From Ferranicluibacter quercicola (GTDB lineage Bacteria > Pseudomonadota > Alphaproteobacteria > Rhizobiales > Rhizobiaceae), in NCBI RefSeq assembly GCF_021168455.1, contig NZ_JAJOZR010000004.1:1-64000 (forward strand): a stretch of DNA of 64,000 nucleotides, given 5' to 3'. Below the pieces are notes generated by a model. That model had not been told where the DNA came from. It did not search any database and saw nothing but the letters and a program-made list of their open reading frames with translations. The position numbers and the translations under genes are program-made. This document shows positions 17,801-25,283 of the stretch, in pieces; within the stretch, counting starts at the first letter, position 1; every line of letters begins with the position of its first letter.

Positions 17801-17946
17801 ACGACAAGCCGGTACGCAACAACCGGAACATCGAGACGATCGCCAGCGAACCACTGGTCCGCTCCTCGGCGGCAACCGGCGATGACGCGGCCGAAGAGGT
17901 CAAGCCCAAGAAGGGCGGCTGGTGGCAGAAGCGCGGCTTCCTGTAG
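14803..17946 (+). CDS. rne: Ribonuclease E
   Basis: A 1047-aa endoribonuclease, the scaffold of the RNA degradosome. The N-terminus MAEKMLIDASHAEETRVVVV is typical, and the S1 domain (RGNIYLAKVTRVEPSLQAAFVDYG) is split by a long acidic Ala/Glu/Asp-rich insertion at about residues 95-290. The catalytic core includes AIDVNSGRS with the metal-binding Asp, DFIDM, and a CAHCAGTGVV Zn-link. The C-terminal third is disordered, with alternating acidic blocks and Arg/Lys clusters (KRKRRRRRRGG), ending GWWQKRGFL. This long insertion plus tail is common in Alphaproteobacteria. A strong terminator follows. Confidence 0.97.
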   Translation: MAEKMLIDASHAEETRVVVVRGNRIEEFDFESEHKKQIRGNIYLAKVTRVEPSLQAAFVDYGGNRHGFLAFAEIHPDYYQIPLADRQALLRAEAEEARRDDDIEHVETGTDLDSDDDASEDDAEEVSPAAAVEASPVEAAAQDEAEAPAETAAADLAVSDVADGAAADAVEGVVKHEAPAEAIAVEPAAVEDAPKAKPKRARRSKKAIAAEAAEAEAAAEGVSTADATDGDETDEGRGPNGEMAAMVDADTISEAPSRRRGHDDDDDDGHHEEKEVIESVGAEDAMEEVPDRKERRPRKQYRIQEVIKRRQILLVQVAKEERGNKGAALTTYLSLAGRYSVLMPNTARGGGISRKITNLPDRKRLKEIARALDVPQGMGVILRTAGANRTKVEVKRDFEYLMRLWENVRTLTLASTAPCLVYEEGSLIKRSIRDLYNKDISEIVVSGEEGYREAKAFMKMLMPSHAKVVQPYRDVHPIFSRSGIEAQLDRMLQPQVTLKSGGYIIINQTEALVAIDVNSGRSTREHSIEDTALQTNLEAAEEVARQLRLRDLAGLVVVDFIDMEEKRNNRSVEKRLKDHLKNDRARIQVGRISHFGLLEMSRQRIRASVLESTTQVCAHCAGTGVVRSQSSVALHVLRGVEEYLLKNTTHDITVRATPEIALYLLNYKRSTITDYEARFGVAIVVEADAHVGALHFAIDRGEAVENPVKIEQLLQFEAPVEDEDDDIVIEDEIEDDEELLIEAKPEKAERPDRAERENGDDQNGRKRKRRRRRRGGRDGEAETSADATGSDVASDEDADEGDDEDEADDAVAAEQTEGGNGEDRQKRKRRRRGKRGGRRNKDGEIEAGSDEAATADAGDAGARTDALSLADVVDDAGDSEEDAVEDQATAAEADGLADDAVAETDDSGEAPVARKRSRRRRSPQDLVTDVVAQPAADADAGSTDEAAQAAVEATPDAVASETAPASEEARTEEASASLGESDEAHVAVETPVESPADASDDKPVRNNRNIETIASEPLVRSSAATGDDAAEEVKPKKGGWWQKRGFL

Positions 17947-17976
17947 GCCGCTCATGTCGACCGAATGAACACAAAT

Positions 17977-18007
17977 GCCAGCCGGAGCGATCCGGCTGGC
18001 CTTTTTC
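17977..18007 (+). terminator. Rho-independent terminator of rne
   Basis: A perfect 10-bp stem, GCCAGCCGGA with TCCGGCTGGC, loop GCGA, followed directly by CTTTTTC. Confidence 0.92.
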
Positions 18008-18171
18008 GGTCTACATTCTCGGACTGCGTGAGACGGTTGAGAGGGACATGCGCCTGTTGCTCAACGGTTCCCGTCGAGCAAGACCGTCCCGGACGCCTGC
18101 CGCGAACCTCAGGCTTTGAATCAAGTGGCTCGCGATCTGAGTCCGCCGTTCCGTCGAACCCTTTGGCGCCG

Positions 18172-19332
18172 CTATGGTTTCAGCCAGGCCGCCATGCGCT
18201 CGATGGCGATTTCGATCTCCGCCGGCGCGCCGGCATAGGAGAACCGCATGGCGCGGTGGCCTTCGACCGGATCGAAGTCGCGTCCGGGTGTGGCCGCCAC
18301 ATTGATCTCGGCGAGCATGCGATGGGCGAAGGCCATGCTGTCGTTCGTGAAGCGGCCGGCATCGACATAGGCGTAGAACGCGCCGTCCATCGGCGAGGCG
18401 ATGGTGAAGCCGAGTTCCGGCAAACGCTTGAGAAGTCGTGCGCGGTTGACGGCGTAGCTTTCCTTGTAGACTTCGAGCTCGGCCGATGCGCCCAATGCCG
18501 CTTCGGCCGCGATCTGCGACAGTTCCGGCGGCGAGATGTAGAGGCTCTGCGCGATCCGCTCGAAGCCGCGCACCTTGTCCTCCGGCAGCACCATCCAGCC
18601 GATCCGCCAGCCGGTCATGCAATAGTATTTGGAGAAGGAATTGATGACCACGGCGGCGTCCGTCACGGCGAGTGCCGTCGTCTCCTCGCCGACGAAGGTG
18701 AGCCCGTGATAGATTTCATCCGAGATGAAGGTGATATTCCGTGCGGCGCAATAGTCCGCCAGCGCCTGCAATTGCGCCCGTCCGGTCACGGTTCCCGTCG
18801 GGTTCGCCGGACTTGCCAGGAGCACACCGCGGATCGGTCCGCCCTCACGCGCTTCCGCGTCCGCCAGTCCCTGAGGCGTCAGCGTGAAGCCGTTCGAGGC
18901 ATCGGCATCGACCTCCACGACCTTCAGTCCTAACGCCGCGAGGATGTTGCGATAGGCGGGATAGCCCGGCCGCGCGATCGCGACGCGGTCGCCGGGATCA
19001 AACAGCGCGAGGAAGGCAAGGTTGAAACCGGCCGAAGAGCCGGTCGTCACCGCGATGCGCCGGGGATCGACCGAAATGCCATAGTGCTGCTGGTAGTGAA
19101 GCGATATCGCCGTGCGCAGCGACAGCGTGCCGAGCGCATCCGTATAGCCGAGCCGTCCATGCTCCAGCGCCGCCCGGGCCGCATCGAGTGCGGCCCTGGG
19201 CGCGGGATGGCTCGGCTGCCCCACGGCCATGGAGATCACCGGGAAGCCGGCATCGCGGCGGCGCGTCGCCTCCGCCAGCACATCCATGGCGTGGAAGGGC
19301 TCCACGGCGCTGCGGTGGGAAAGCGTGGTCAT
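18172..19332 (-). CDS. PLP-dependent aminotransferase, class I/II
   Basis: The ATG at 19332 with CGAGGA upstream gives 386 aa; a longer frame to 19512 adds residues with no protein character. Fold type I features are seen: MAVGQPSHPAP at the N-terminus, TTGSSAGFNLAF, SPANPTGTV, SDEIYHGLTF, and the PLP lysine in NSFSKYYCMTGWRIGW, then an Arg in MRFSYAG. The substrate is not evident; aspartate- or aromatic-type aminotransferase is plausible. It is divergent from the DsbA-like gene. The 164 bp between the rne terminator and its stop hold nothing obvious. Confidence 0.88.
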   Translation of the reverse strand: MTTLSHRSAVEPFHAMDVLAEATRRRDAGFPVISMAVGQPSHPAPRAALDAARAALEHGRLGYTDALGTLSLRTAISLHYQQHYGISVDPRRIAVTTGSSAGFNLAFLALFDPGDRVAIARPGYPAYRNILAALGLKVVEVDADASNGFTLTPQGLADAEAREGGPIRGVLLASPANPTGTVTGRAQLQALADYCAARNITFISDEIYHGLTFVGEETTALAVTDAAVVINSFSKYYCMTGWRIGWMVLPEDKVRGFERIAQSLYISPPELSQIAAEAALGASAELEVYKESYAVNRARLLKRLPELGFTIASPMDGAFYAYVDAGRFTNDSMAFAHRMLAEINVAATPGRDFDPVEGHRAMRFSYAGAPAEIEIAIERMAAWLKP

Positions 19333-19550
19333 GGCGGCATCCTCGTTTCGTTGGCCGGACAGGACGCGTGACGTCCCTTCCGGCAGGCCGCCATGGATTG
19401 CCCCAAGCACGCGGGCTTCACAAGAGCCGCGCGCGACAAGGCGCCTGCTCTCGACGTTTTGTTGTCCCGGTGCGTTTGCATGTGCTATCGCACGGAGACC
19501 GCGCGCCGGCATTCTCTCCGCGTCGGCAGCGCCATATCAGCGAGGACCGC

Positions 19551-20318
19551 ATGACCTTCCCCGTACGCCGACTGATCGCCGCATCGCTGCTGCTCGTCTC
19601 CACCACCTGCGTCTTCATCACGCCCGCACGGGCCCTGGACGACAGCCAGAAGGCCGAGTTCGGCGCCTTCATCCGCGAATATCTGATTGCCAATCCCGAG
19701 GTCATGCTCGATGTGCAGGAGGCGCTGAAGGCAAAGCAGGCCGCGGCGCAGCAGCAGGTCGCCGAATCGGCGATCAGCGCCAACAAGGACGCGATCTTCA
19801 ACTCGAAATACGACGTCTCGCTCGGCAATCTCAAAGGCGACGTGACGGTCGTCGAGTTCTACGACTACAATTGCGGCTACTGCAAACGTGCGCTTCCGGA
19901 CATGGAGGCCATTCTCGAAGCCGACAAGAACGTTCGCTTCGTCCTGAAGGAGCTGCCGATTCTCGGCCAGGAATCGCTCGATGCCCACCGGGTCAGCTCC
20001 GCCTTCCGCAAGCTCGCGCCCGAAAAATACGGCGATTTCCACCGCGCGCTTCTCGGCGGCGAGGATCGTGCGACGGAGGAAACGGCGATGGCCGTCGCGA
20101 CACGTCTCGGCGTGAAGGAAGCGGATATCCGCGCCAGGATGGTCGATCCGAGCCACGACGACGAGGTTCGCGAATCCTACACGCTTGCCAATGCGCTTGG
20201 TGTGACCGGCACGCCGTCCTACATCATCGGCAACGAGGCCGTTTTCGGCGCCGTCGGTGCGGACGAACTGGTGGAAAAGATCGCCAACATGCGCCGCTGC
20301 GGCAAGACGGCCTGCTGA
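19551..20318 (+). CDS. DsbA-family periplasmic thiol-disulfide protein
   Basis: A 255-aa protein with a signal peptide (IAASLLLVSTTCVFITPARA) and a DsbA-like thioredoxin fold. The active site is C-G-Y-C in YDYNCGYCKRALPDM, and the cis-Pro loop is VTGTPSYIIG. An N-terminal helical region with Ala/Gln-rich text (AAAQQQVAE) suggests the Com1/ScsC-like group, which can oligomerise. The C-terminus ends in two further cysteines (RRCGKTAC), which is unusual and could affect redox behaviour. It lies upstream of aroQ with a 129-bp gap. Confidence 0.88.
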   Translation: MTFPVRRLIAASLLLVSTTCVFITPARALDDSQKAEFGAFIREYLIANPEVMLDVQEALKAKQAAAQQQVAESAISANKDAIFNSKYDVSLGNLKGDVTVVEFYDYNCGYCKRALPDMEAILEADKNVRFVLKELPILGQESLDAHRVSSAFRKLAPEKYGDFHRALLGGEDRATEETAMAVATRLGVKEADIRARMVDPSHDDEVRESYTLANALGVTGTPSYIIGNEAVFGAVGADELVEKIANMRRCGKTAC

Positions 20319-20447
20319 CATCACGGCTACCTGCCTTGTGGACAAGGCCTGCGCCGGGCGCTTGCAGCCATGCGACGGGCCCAAAAGGCTTTTTTTCAAC
20401 GGGCCAACCGTCTATAGCTGGCGGTACGACGAGAGGATGCTTCCGAA

Positions 20448-20891
20448 ATGCCAACGATTTTCGTCCTGAACGGTCCGAACCTCAACATGCTGGGCAAGCG
20501 CGAGCCCGGCATCTATGGCGGCCAGACCCTCGCCGACATCGAGGCGATGTGCGTTGCGGAGGGCGAAAAGCTCGGCCTGACGATCGACTTCCGCCAGACC
20601 AACCATGAAGGCGTGCTGGTCGACTGGTTTCACGAAGCCAGCGAACGTGCCGCCGGCATTGCCGTCAACGCCGGCGCCTACACCCATACATCGGTCGCCC
20701 TGCATGACGCGACCCGCGCCATCGGCATCCCCGTGGTCGAACTTCATCTGTCGAATGTTCACGCGCGCGAGGAATTTCGCCACAAATCCATGCTTGCCCC
20801 AGCGGCGAAAGGCGTCATCTGCGGCTTTGGCGCGCAGAGTTACATTCTCGCGCTCAATGCGCTAAACACACTCCTTCAAACACAGAAATAA
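20448..20891 (+). CDS. aroQ: 3-dehydroquinate dehydratase, type II
   Basis: A 147-aa enzyme of the shikimate pathway that converts 3-dehydroquinate to 3-dehydroshikimate; dodecameric in known members. The N-terminal NGPNLNMLGKREPGIYG carries the catalytic Arg/Tyr loop. FRQTNHEG, NAGAYTHTSVALHDA and ELHLSNVHARE are the other signatures. A GAGAGG site precedes the ATG. It opens a run with accB (18-bp gap) and accC, an arrangement common in Rhizobiales. Confidence 0.97.
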   Translation: MPTIFVLNGPNLNMLGKREPGIYGGQTLADIEAMCVAEGEKLGLTIDFRQTNHEGVLVDWFHEASERAAGIAVNAGAYTHTSVALHDATRAIGIPVVELHLSNVHAREEFRHKSMLAPAAKGVICGFGAQSYILALNALNTLLQTQK

Positions 20892-20909
20892 AAAGAACAA
20901 GAGGCTCTC

Positions 20910-21365
20910 ATGGCTGACAAGAAGACCGGCATCGATCAGGCACTGATCCGCGATCTCGCCAATATCCTGAACGAGACCGATCTGACCGAGATCGAGATCG
21001 AGCAGGAAGACCTGCGTATTCGCGTCTCGCGCGCCGGCACGCCGCAATACGTCTCCGCACCGGTTCCGGCGGCTGCCCCCGTGGCCGTCGCGGCGGCTGC
21101 CGCCGCACCGGAGGCTGCGGCCCGCACGTCGAAGAACGCGCTGACGGCCCCCATGGTCGGCACGGCCTATCTGTCGCCCGCTCCCGGCTCGCGTCCGTTC
21201 GTCGAAGTCGGCGCCACGGTGAAGGAAGGCCAGACCGTTCTCATCATCGAAGCCATGAAGACGATGAACCAGATTCCGGCGCCGCGCTCCGGCAAGGTCG
21301 TCGAGATCCTCGTGGAAGACGGCGCACCGGTCGAGTACGGCGAAGCGCTCGTGGTCATCGAGTAA
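20910..21365 (+). CDS. accB: Biotin carboxyl carrier protein of acetyl-CoA carboxylase
   Basis: A 151-aa carrier for the carboxyl group in malonyl-CoA synthesis. The N-terminus is helical (ALIRDLANILNETDLTEIEIE), then an Ala/Pro hinge at about 50-75, then the biotinyl domain. The biotin lysine is in IEAMKTMNQI; AMKT replaces the more usual AMKM, which I believe is normal in this class. The thumb region is GATVKEGQT. It is followed four bases later by accC. BirA at 61098 would load the biotin. Confidence 0.97.
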   Translation: MADKKTGIDQALIRDLANILNETDLTEIEIEQEDLRIRVSRAGTPQYVSAPVPAAAPVAVAAAAAAPEAAARTSKNALTAPMVGTAYLSPAPGSRPFVEVGATVKEGQTVLIIEAMKTMNQIPAPRSGKVVEILVEDGAPVEYGEALVVIE

Positions 21366-21369
21366 GCCC

Positions 21370-22719
21370 ATGCCCCTCATCTCAAAGGTTCTCATTGCCA
21401 ATCGCGGCGAAATCGCGCTTCGTGTCCTTCGCGCCTGCAAGGAACTCGGCATCGCCACCGTTGCCGTGCACTCCACGGCCGACGCCGACGCCATGCATGT
21501 GCGCCTGGCGGATGAAAGCGTCTGCATCGGCCCGCCACCCTCGCGCGACAGCTACCTGAACATTCACCAGATTGTCGCGGCCTGCGAGATCACCGGTGCC
21601 GATGCCGTGCATCCCGGTTACGGCTTCCTGTCGGAGAACGCGAAGTTCGCCGATATCCTCGACGCGCACGGCATCACCTTCATCGGACCGACCGCCGACC
21701 ATATCCGCATCATGGGCGACAAGATCACCGCGAAGGAAACGGCCAAGGCGCTCGGCATTCCCGTCGTGCCCGGTTCGACCGGCGAGGTACGCCCCGAGAA
21801 CGCGCTCGAAATCGCCCGCGAGATCGGCTTTCCCGTGCTGATCAAGGCAACGGCCGGCGGCGGCGGTCGCGGCATGAAGGTTGCGCGCAACGAGGACGAG
21901 GTCGAGGAAGCCGTTTCCACGGCCCGCTCGGAGGCTGCAGCCGCATTCGGCAACGATGCCGTCTACATGGAAAAATACCTCGGCAAACCGCGCCACATAG
22001 AGATCCAGGTGGTCGGCGACGGCGAAGGCAATGCCATCCATCTCGGCGAGCGCGACTGCTCGCTGCAGCGGCGCCACCAGAAGGTCTGGGAAGAAGCCAA
22101 CTCCCCGGCGCTCAACGTCGAGCAGCGGATGAAGATCGGCGAGATCTGCGCCGATGCCATGCGCAAGCTGAAATATCGCGGCGCCGGCACGGTCGAGTTT
22201 CTCTACGAGAACGGCGAGTTCTACTTCATCGAGATGAACACGCGCCTGCAGGTGGAGCATCCGATCACCGAGGCGATCACCGGTATCGACCTCGTCCACG
22301 AGCAGATCCGCGTCGCCTCCGGCGCGGGCCTGTCGGTCACACAGGACGAGATCGTGTTTCAGGGTCATGCGATCGAGTGCCGGATCAACGCCGAGGACCC
22401 GCGCACCTTCGTGCCCTCGCCCGGCACGATCACGCATTTCCACGCTCCGGGCGGTCTCGGCGTTCGCGTCGATTCGGGTGCCTATCAGGGCTACAAGATC
22501 CCGCCCTACTACGACAGCCTGATCGGCAAGCTGATCGTGCACGGCCGCACCCGCGTCGAGTGCATGATGCGGCTGCGCCGGGTTCTCGACGAATTCGTCA
22601 TCGACGGGATCAAGACCACCTTGCCGCTGTTCCAGGACCTGATCAACAATCAGGACATCGCGAACGGCGACTATGACATTCACTGGCTGGAAAACTACCT
22701 CGCCCAGCCGGCGGACTAA
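21370..22719 (+). CDS. accC: Biotin carboxylase, acetyl-CoA carboxylase subunit
   Basis: A 449-aa ATP-grasp enzyme that carboxylates biotin on AccB. The N-terminal domain starts KVLIANRGEIALRVLRACKE. The ATP-binding loop is KATAGGGGRGMKVA, and the active site includes HIEIQVVGD, ERDCSLQRRHQK and EMNTRLQVEHPITE. The length matches the family. A strong terminator follows the stop. Confidence 0.98.
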   Translation: MPLISKVLIANRGEIALRVLRACKELGIATVAVHSTADADAMHVRLADESVCIGPPPSRDSYLNIHQIVAACEITGADAVHPGYGFLSENAKFADILDAHGITFIGPTADHIRIMGDKITAKETAKALGIPVVPGSTGEVRPENALEIAREIGFPVLIKATAGGGGRGMKVARNEDEVEEAVSTARSEAAAAFGNDAVYMEKYLGKPRHIEIQVVGDGEGNAIHLGERDCSLQRRHQKVWEEANSPALNVEQRMKIGEICADAMRKLKYRGAGTVEFLYENGEFYFIEMNTRLQVEHPITEAITGIDLVHEQIRVASGAGLSVTQDEIVFQGHAIECRINAEDPRTFVPSPGTITHFHAPGGLGVRVDSGAYQGYKIPPYYDSLIGKLIVHGRTRVECMMRLRRVLDEFVIDGIKTTLPLFQDLINNQDIANGDYDIHWLENYLAQPAD

Positions 22720-22725
22720 GGCTCC

Positions 22726-22770
22726 GCCGGAGCGCTGCCAGCCTCCTTCGGGCGGCAGCGCTCCGGCTTT
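22726..22770 (+). terminator. Terminator of the aroQ-accB-accC operon
   Basis: A 14-bp perfect outer stem (GCCGGAGCGCTGCC with GGCAGCGCTCCGGC), a bulged A, a 3-bp inner stem, then TTT. The T-run is short but the stem is very stable. Confidence 0.85.
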
Positions 22771-22840
22771 CCAAACGCGCCGCTCGACCCCTTTCGCCCT
22801 TGACCGGCGCACGGCCCGAGCGAGCAACCAGAGGCCCAGC

Positions 22841-23455
22841 ATGAGAGGCAGCCGCCGCAAGCAACCGGACATCACACCCGACCTGCTGCTGCGCGCCTAT
22901 TCGATCGGTCTCTTTCCCATGGCGGACTCGGCCGACGATCCGGAAATCTTCTGGGTCGAGCCCGAGATCCGCGGCGTCATTCCATTGAATGACTTCCATA
23001 TCTCCCGCAGCCTTGCCAAGACGATCCGGCGTTCGCCTTTCACCCTCCGGCGCAACACGGCGTTCGAAGCCGTCATGGACGGATGCGCCGCTCCCGCGCC
23101 GGACCGGCCGACCACCTGGATCAACGGGACCATCCGCGGCCTTTATACGGCCCTGCACATGATGGGTCACGCCCACTCGGTCGAGGCCTGGGACGGCGAC
23201 GATCTGGTCGGCGGGCTTTATGGCGTCTCGCTGGGCGCCGCCTTCTTCGGCGAAAGCATGTTTTCCCGCCGCACCGATGCTTCCAAGATGTGTCTTGTTC
23301 ACCTCGTCGAACATCTGCGCGACCGCGGCTTCGTTCTGCTCGATACGCAGTTCACCACGGATCATCTGAAGACGTTCGGCGCGATCGATGTGCCCAAGGC
23401 CGCCTATGCCGGCATGCTCGCGGATGCCATTGCCCGGCCGCACGCGCTGTTCTGA
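22841..23455 (+). CDS. aat: Leucyl/phenylalanyl-tRNA-protein transferase
   Basis: A 204-aa enzyme that adds Leu or Phe from tRNA to N-terminal Arg/Lys, marking proteins for ClpS/ClpAP. I choose the ATG at 22841, since the frame upstream runs through the accC terminator. Signatures are LLLRAYSIGLFPMAD, FWVEPEIRGVIPL, YGVSLGAAFFGESMFS, and LLDTQFTTDHLKTFG. The length is a little short of E. coli (234 aa) but normal for the class. Confidence 0.95.
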   Translation: MRGSRRKQPDITPDLLLRAYSIGLFPMADSADDPEIFWVEPEIRGVIPLNDFHISRSLAKTIRRSPFTLRRNTAFEAVMDGCAAPAPDRPTTWINGTIRGLYTALHMMGHAHSVEAWDGDDLVGGLYGVSLGAAFFGESMFSRRTDASKMCLVHLVEHLRDRGFVLLDTQFTTDHLKTFGAIDVPKAAYAGMLADAIARPHALF

Positions 23456-23528
23456 CGCACATACGGATTTCCACGATGGAACGGGTTCGGCGCGAAACGC
23501 GGGCGCGGTCCGACGACAGGCCTGCGTC

Positions 23529-23981
23529 TTACTGGCTGTTGGAAGCACTGTCCGGGGGCGGAAGATCGGACTTGGCTTTGCAGCTCTGCAGCCAGACGTC
23601 GTAGACCGGATGCTCGACGGCGTTGAGACCCGGGCTGTCGGCAAACATCCAGCCGGTGAAGATCCGGCGGATCTTGCGATCCAGGGTGATTTCCTCGACC
23701 TCCACGAACGACGTGGTCTTCTGGGCTTCCGTATCGTCACGGCTGTAGCAGACGCGGGGCGTGACCTGAAGCGCGCCGAACTGGACGGTTTCACCGATAT
23801 AGACGTCGAAGGTGGTGATGCGGCCGGTGATCTTGTCGATGCCGGAGAAGACGGCGACGGGATTGGCCAGGCGCGCAGCCTGCGTCGTCGGCGCGGTCAC
23901 CGACAGCGTGGAGACGGCAGCAAGCAACAACAGGGCGGCATGGCGGGCGGACTTGCGGCAGATCGCGACTTTGCGGTTCAT
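23529..23981 (-). CDS. DUF2155 periplasmic protein
   Basis: A conserved alphaproteobacterial protein of unknown role. The start is uncertain: ATG 23981 begins MNRKVAICRKSARHAALLLL, a signal peptide ending TTQAA; ATG 24020 (with GGGCAGGGG upstream) would add 13 residues. The DUF2155 core is ANPVAVFSGIDKITGRITTF, DVYIGETVQFGALQVTPRVC, then FVEVEEI, IFTGWMFADSPGLNAVEHPVYDVW, with two cysteines that may pair. The C-terminus is Pro/Ser-rich. It converges on aat and is next to the NDUFA12 gene, as in other Rhizobiales. Confidence 0.9.
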   Translation of the reverse strand: MNRKVAICRKSARHAALLLLAAVSTLSVTAPTTQAARLANPVAVFSGIDKITGRITTFDVYIGETVQFGALQVTPRVCYSRDDTEAQKTTSFVEVEEITLDRKIRRIFTGWMFADSPGLNAVEHPVYDVWLQSCKAKSDLPPPDSASNSQ

Positions 23982-24254
23982 CGACACGTTCCGGATCTTC
24001 CTGTTCACTGCCATTGCCATCCCCTGCCCGCCTCGGAATCCCGTGGCGACAGCCGACGAGACGGGTGCAATCCCTGCCTCCGTCAGCCAATCCGAAAACC
24101 TCGGTCTCCGGTTGCATCGAACAGGCGTGTTCCGACAGCGTCGGGCCGTCTGGGTCGAGCCTGTCCGGGGCTCGGTCTCGCGGATGGATGTAGATGCCAA
24201 TCATGGCCGCGAGATGATGGTTCCGGCCGATCGGCCGGAAACCCACGATGCCGC

Positions 24255-24650
24255 TTAAGAGCGGGGGGTCCACGCATCGTAGTCGCCGGTGACCCGCGGG
24301 CGTTCGCCGGGCTTCGCCAGCGAGCCCGGCGGACGGTAGGCCTGTGCCGTGCCGGTCATGTTGAGGCGGTGCGCCTTCTGCCAGTCGCGGGCGGCATAAG
24401 TCTCGTCGGCCGGCGAAACGTCCGTGCGGTGATGCATCCAGCCGTGCCAGCCCGGCGGGATCGCCGATGCCTCGGCATAGCCGTTATACATGACCCAGCG
24501 GCGCGTGCGGCCTTCAGAGTCCTTGCCACCTTCGTAGTAGGTATTGCCGAGCTCGTCCTGCCCGACCTTCTTGCCGAAGCGCCAGGTGTGGAACCGCGTC
24601 CCGATCGTCGAGCCGTTCCACCAGGTGAAAATCTGCAGAAAAGTCTTCAT
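24255..24650 (-). CDS. NADH:ubiquinone oxidoreductase subunit NDUFA12 family
   Basis: A 131-aa homologue of the mitochondrial complex I accessory subunit NDUFA12 (B17.2). ATG 24650 with an AAGGACGG site gives MKTFLQIFTWWNGSTIGT; the frame to 24674 is an unneeded extension. Signatures are GTRFHTWRFGKKVGQDELGN, YYEGG, RRWVMYNGYAEASAIPPGWHGWMHH and the basic/Pro tail. It probably acts at the membrane arm-hydrophilic arm interface of complex I, whose nuoM and nuoN lie at 61.9-64 kb. Confidence 0.94.
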   Translation of the reverse strand: MKTFLQIFTWWNGSTIGTRFHTWRFGKKVGQDELGNTYYEGGKDSEGRTRRWVMYNGYAEASAIPPGWHGWMHHRTDVSPADETYAARDWQKAHRLNMTGTAQAYRPPGSLAKPGERPRVTGDYDAWTPRS

Positions 24651-24786
24651 CGAACCGTCCTTGGACCGGCGCACGAAAGCCGCGCGCGGATGCCTTATGA
24701 TTGCTTCTGCTTATGGCCTGCCGGACCGGTCTTGTCCAGCCTGCCGCGTTTGTCGCAGCGCGTTTGCACCGGCTTGGAAGGCGCTC

Positions 24787-25281
24787 TCAGCGGGCGTCGT
24801 CCAGAACCTTCTCCATCTCCACCGTCGGCATGCCCCAGGCCTCCGAGCCCGGGCCGATCTCGGCGAAACCATGTGCCGCGTAGAAGGCGATGGCCGGCGC
24901 GTTGTCGCTCACGACCTCGACCCGCATGTGTCCCGCATAGGGAAAGCAGGTTTCGAGTTCGGCGAAGAGATCGCGGGCGATCCCCTGCCGCTGGAGCGCG
25001 GGCAGGACGTAGAGCTGGTGCAGAACGGCCGTCTCGTGCAGCGTCTGCGACATGGACGCGTAAGCCATGCCACCGAGGCGCTTGCCATCGTCGGCCACCA
25101 CGAACTCGCTGTTCTTGCGCTGCAGGTTCGCCTTGAGCGCCGCCACCGAGTGCCACTTGGCCGTCATCTCCGCGACCTTGTCGGCACCATAGGTGGCGTC
25201 GTAGGTCGCGTGTGCCGTCTCGCCCAGAAGCGCGCTGATGGCGGCGAGATCGCGTTCCGTGGCGGTGCGGACGAAGAACAT
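24787..25281 (-). CDS. GNAT-family N-acetyltransferase
   Basis: A 164-aa acetyltransferase. The acetyl-CoA-binding loop appears in QLYVLPALQRQGIARDLFAE (Q-x2-G-x-A form), with a VEVVSDNAPAIAFYAAHGF motif near the C-terminus typical of the family. The substrate is unknown. It starts two bases after the gatB stop on the same strand and is probably co-transcribed with gatB. Confidence 0.88.
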   Translation of the reverse strand: MFFVRTATERDLAAISALLGETAHATYDATYGADKVAEMTAKWHSVAALKANLQRKNSEFVVADDGKRLGGMAYASMSQTLHETAVLHQLYVLPALQRQGIARDLFAELETCFPYAGHMRVEVVSDNAPAIAFYAAHGFAEIGPGSEAWGMPTVEMEKVLDDAR

Positions 25282-25283
25282 GG

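Noticed and set aside
14707..17955. 1082-codon antisense frame opposite rne
   Set aside because: It mirrors the acidic and Arg-rich repeats of RNase E; the plus strand has clear catalytic motifs.
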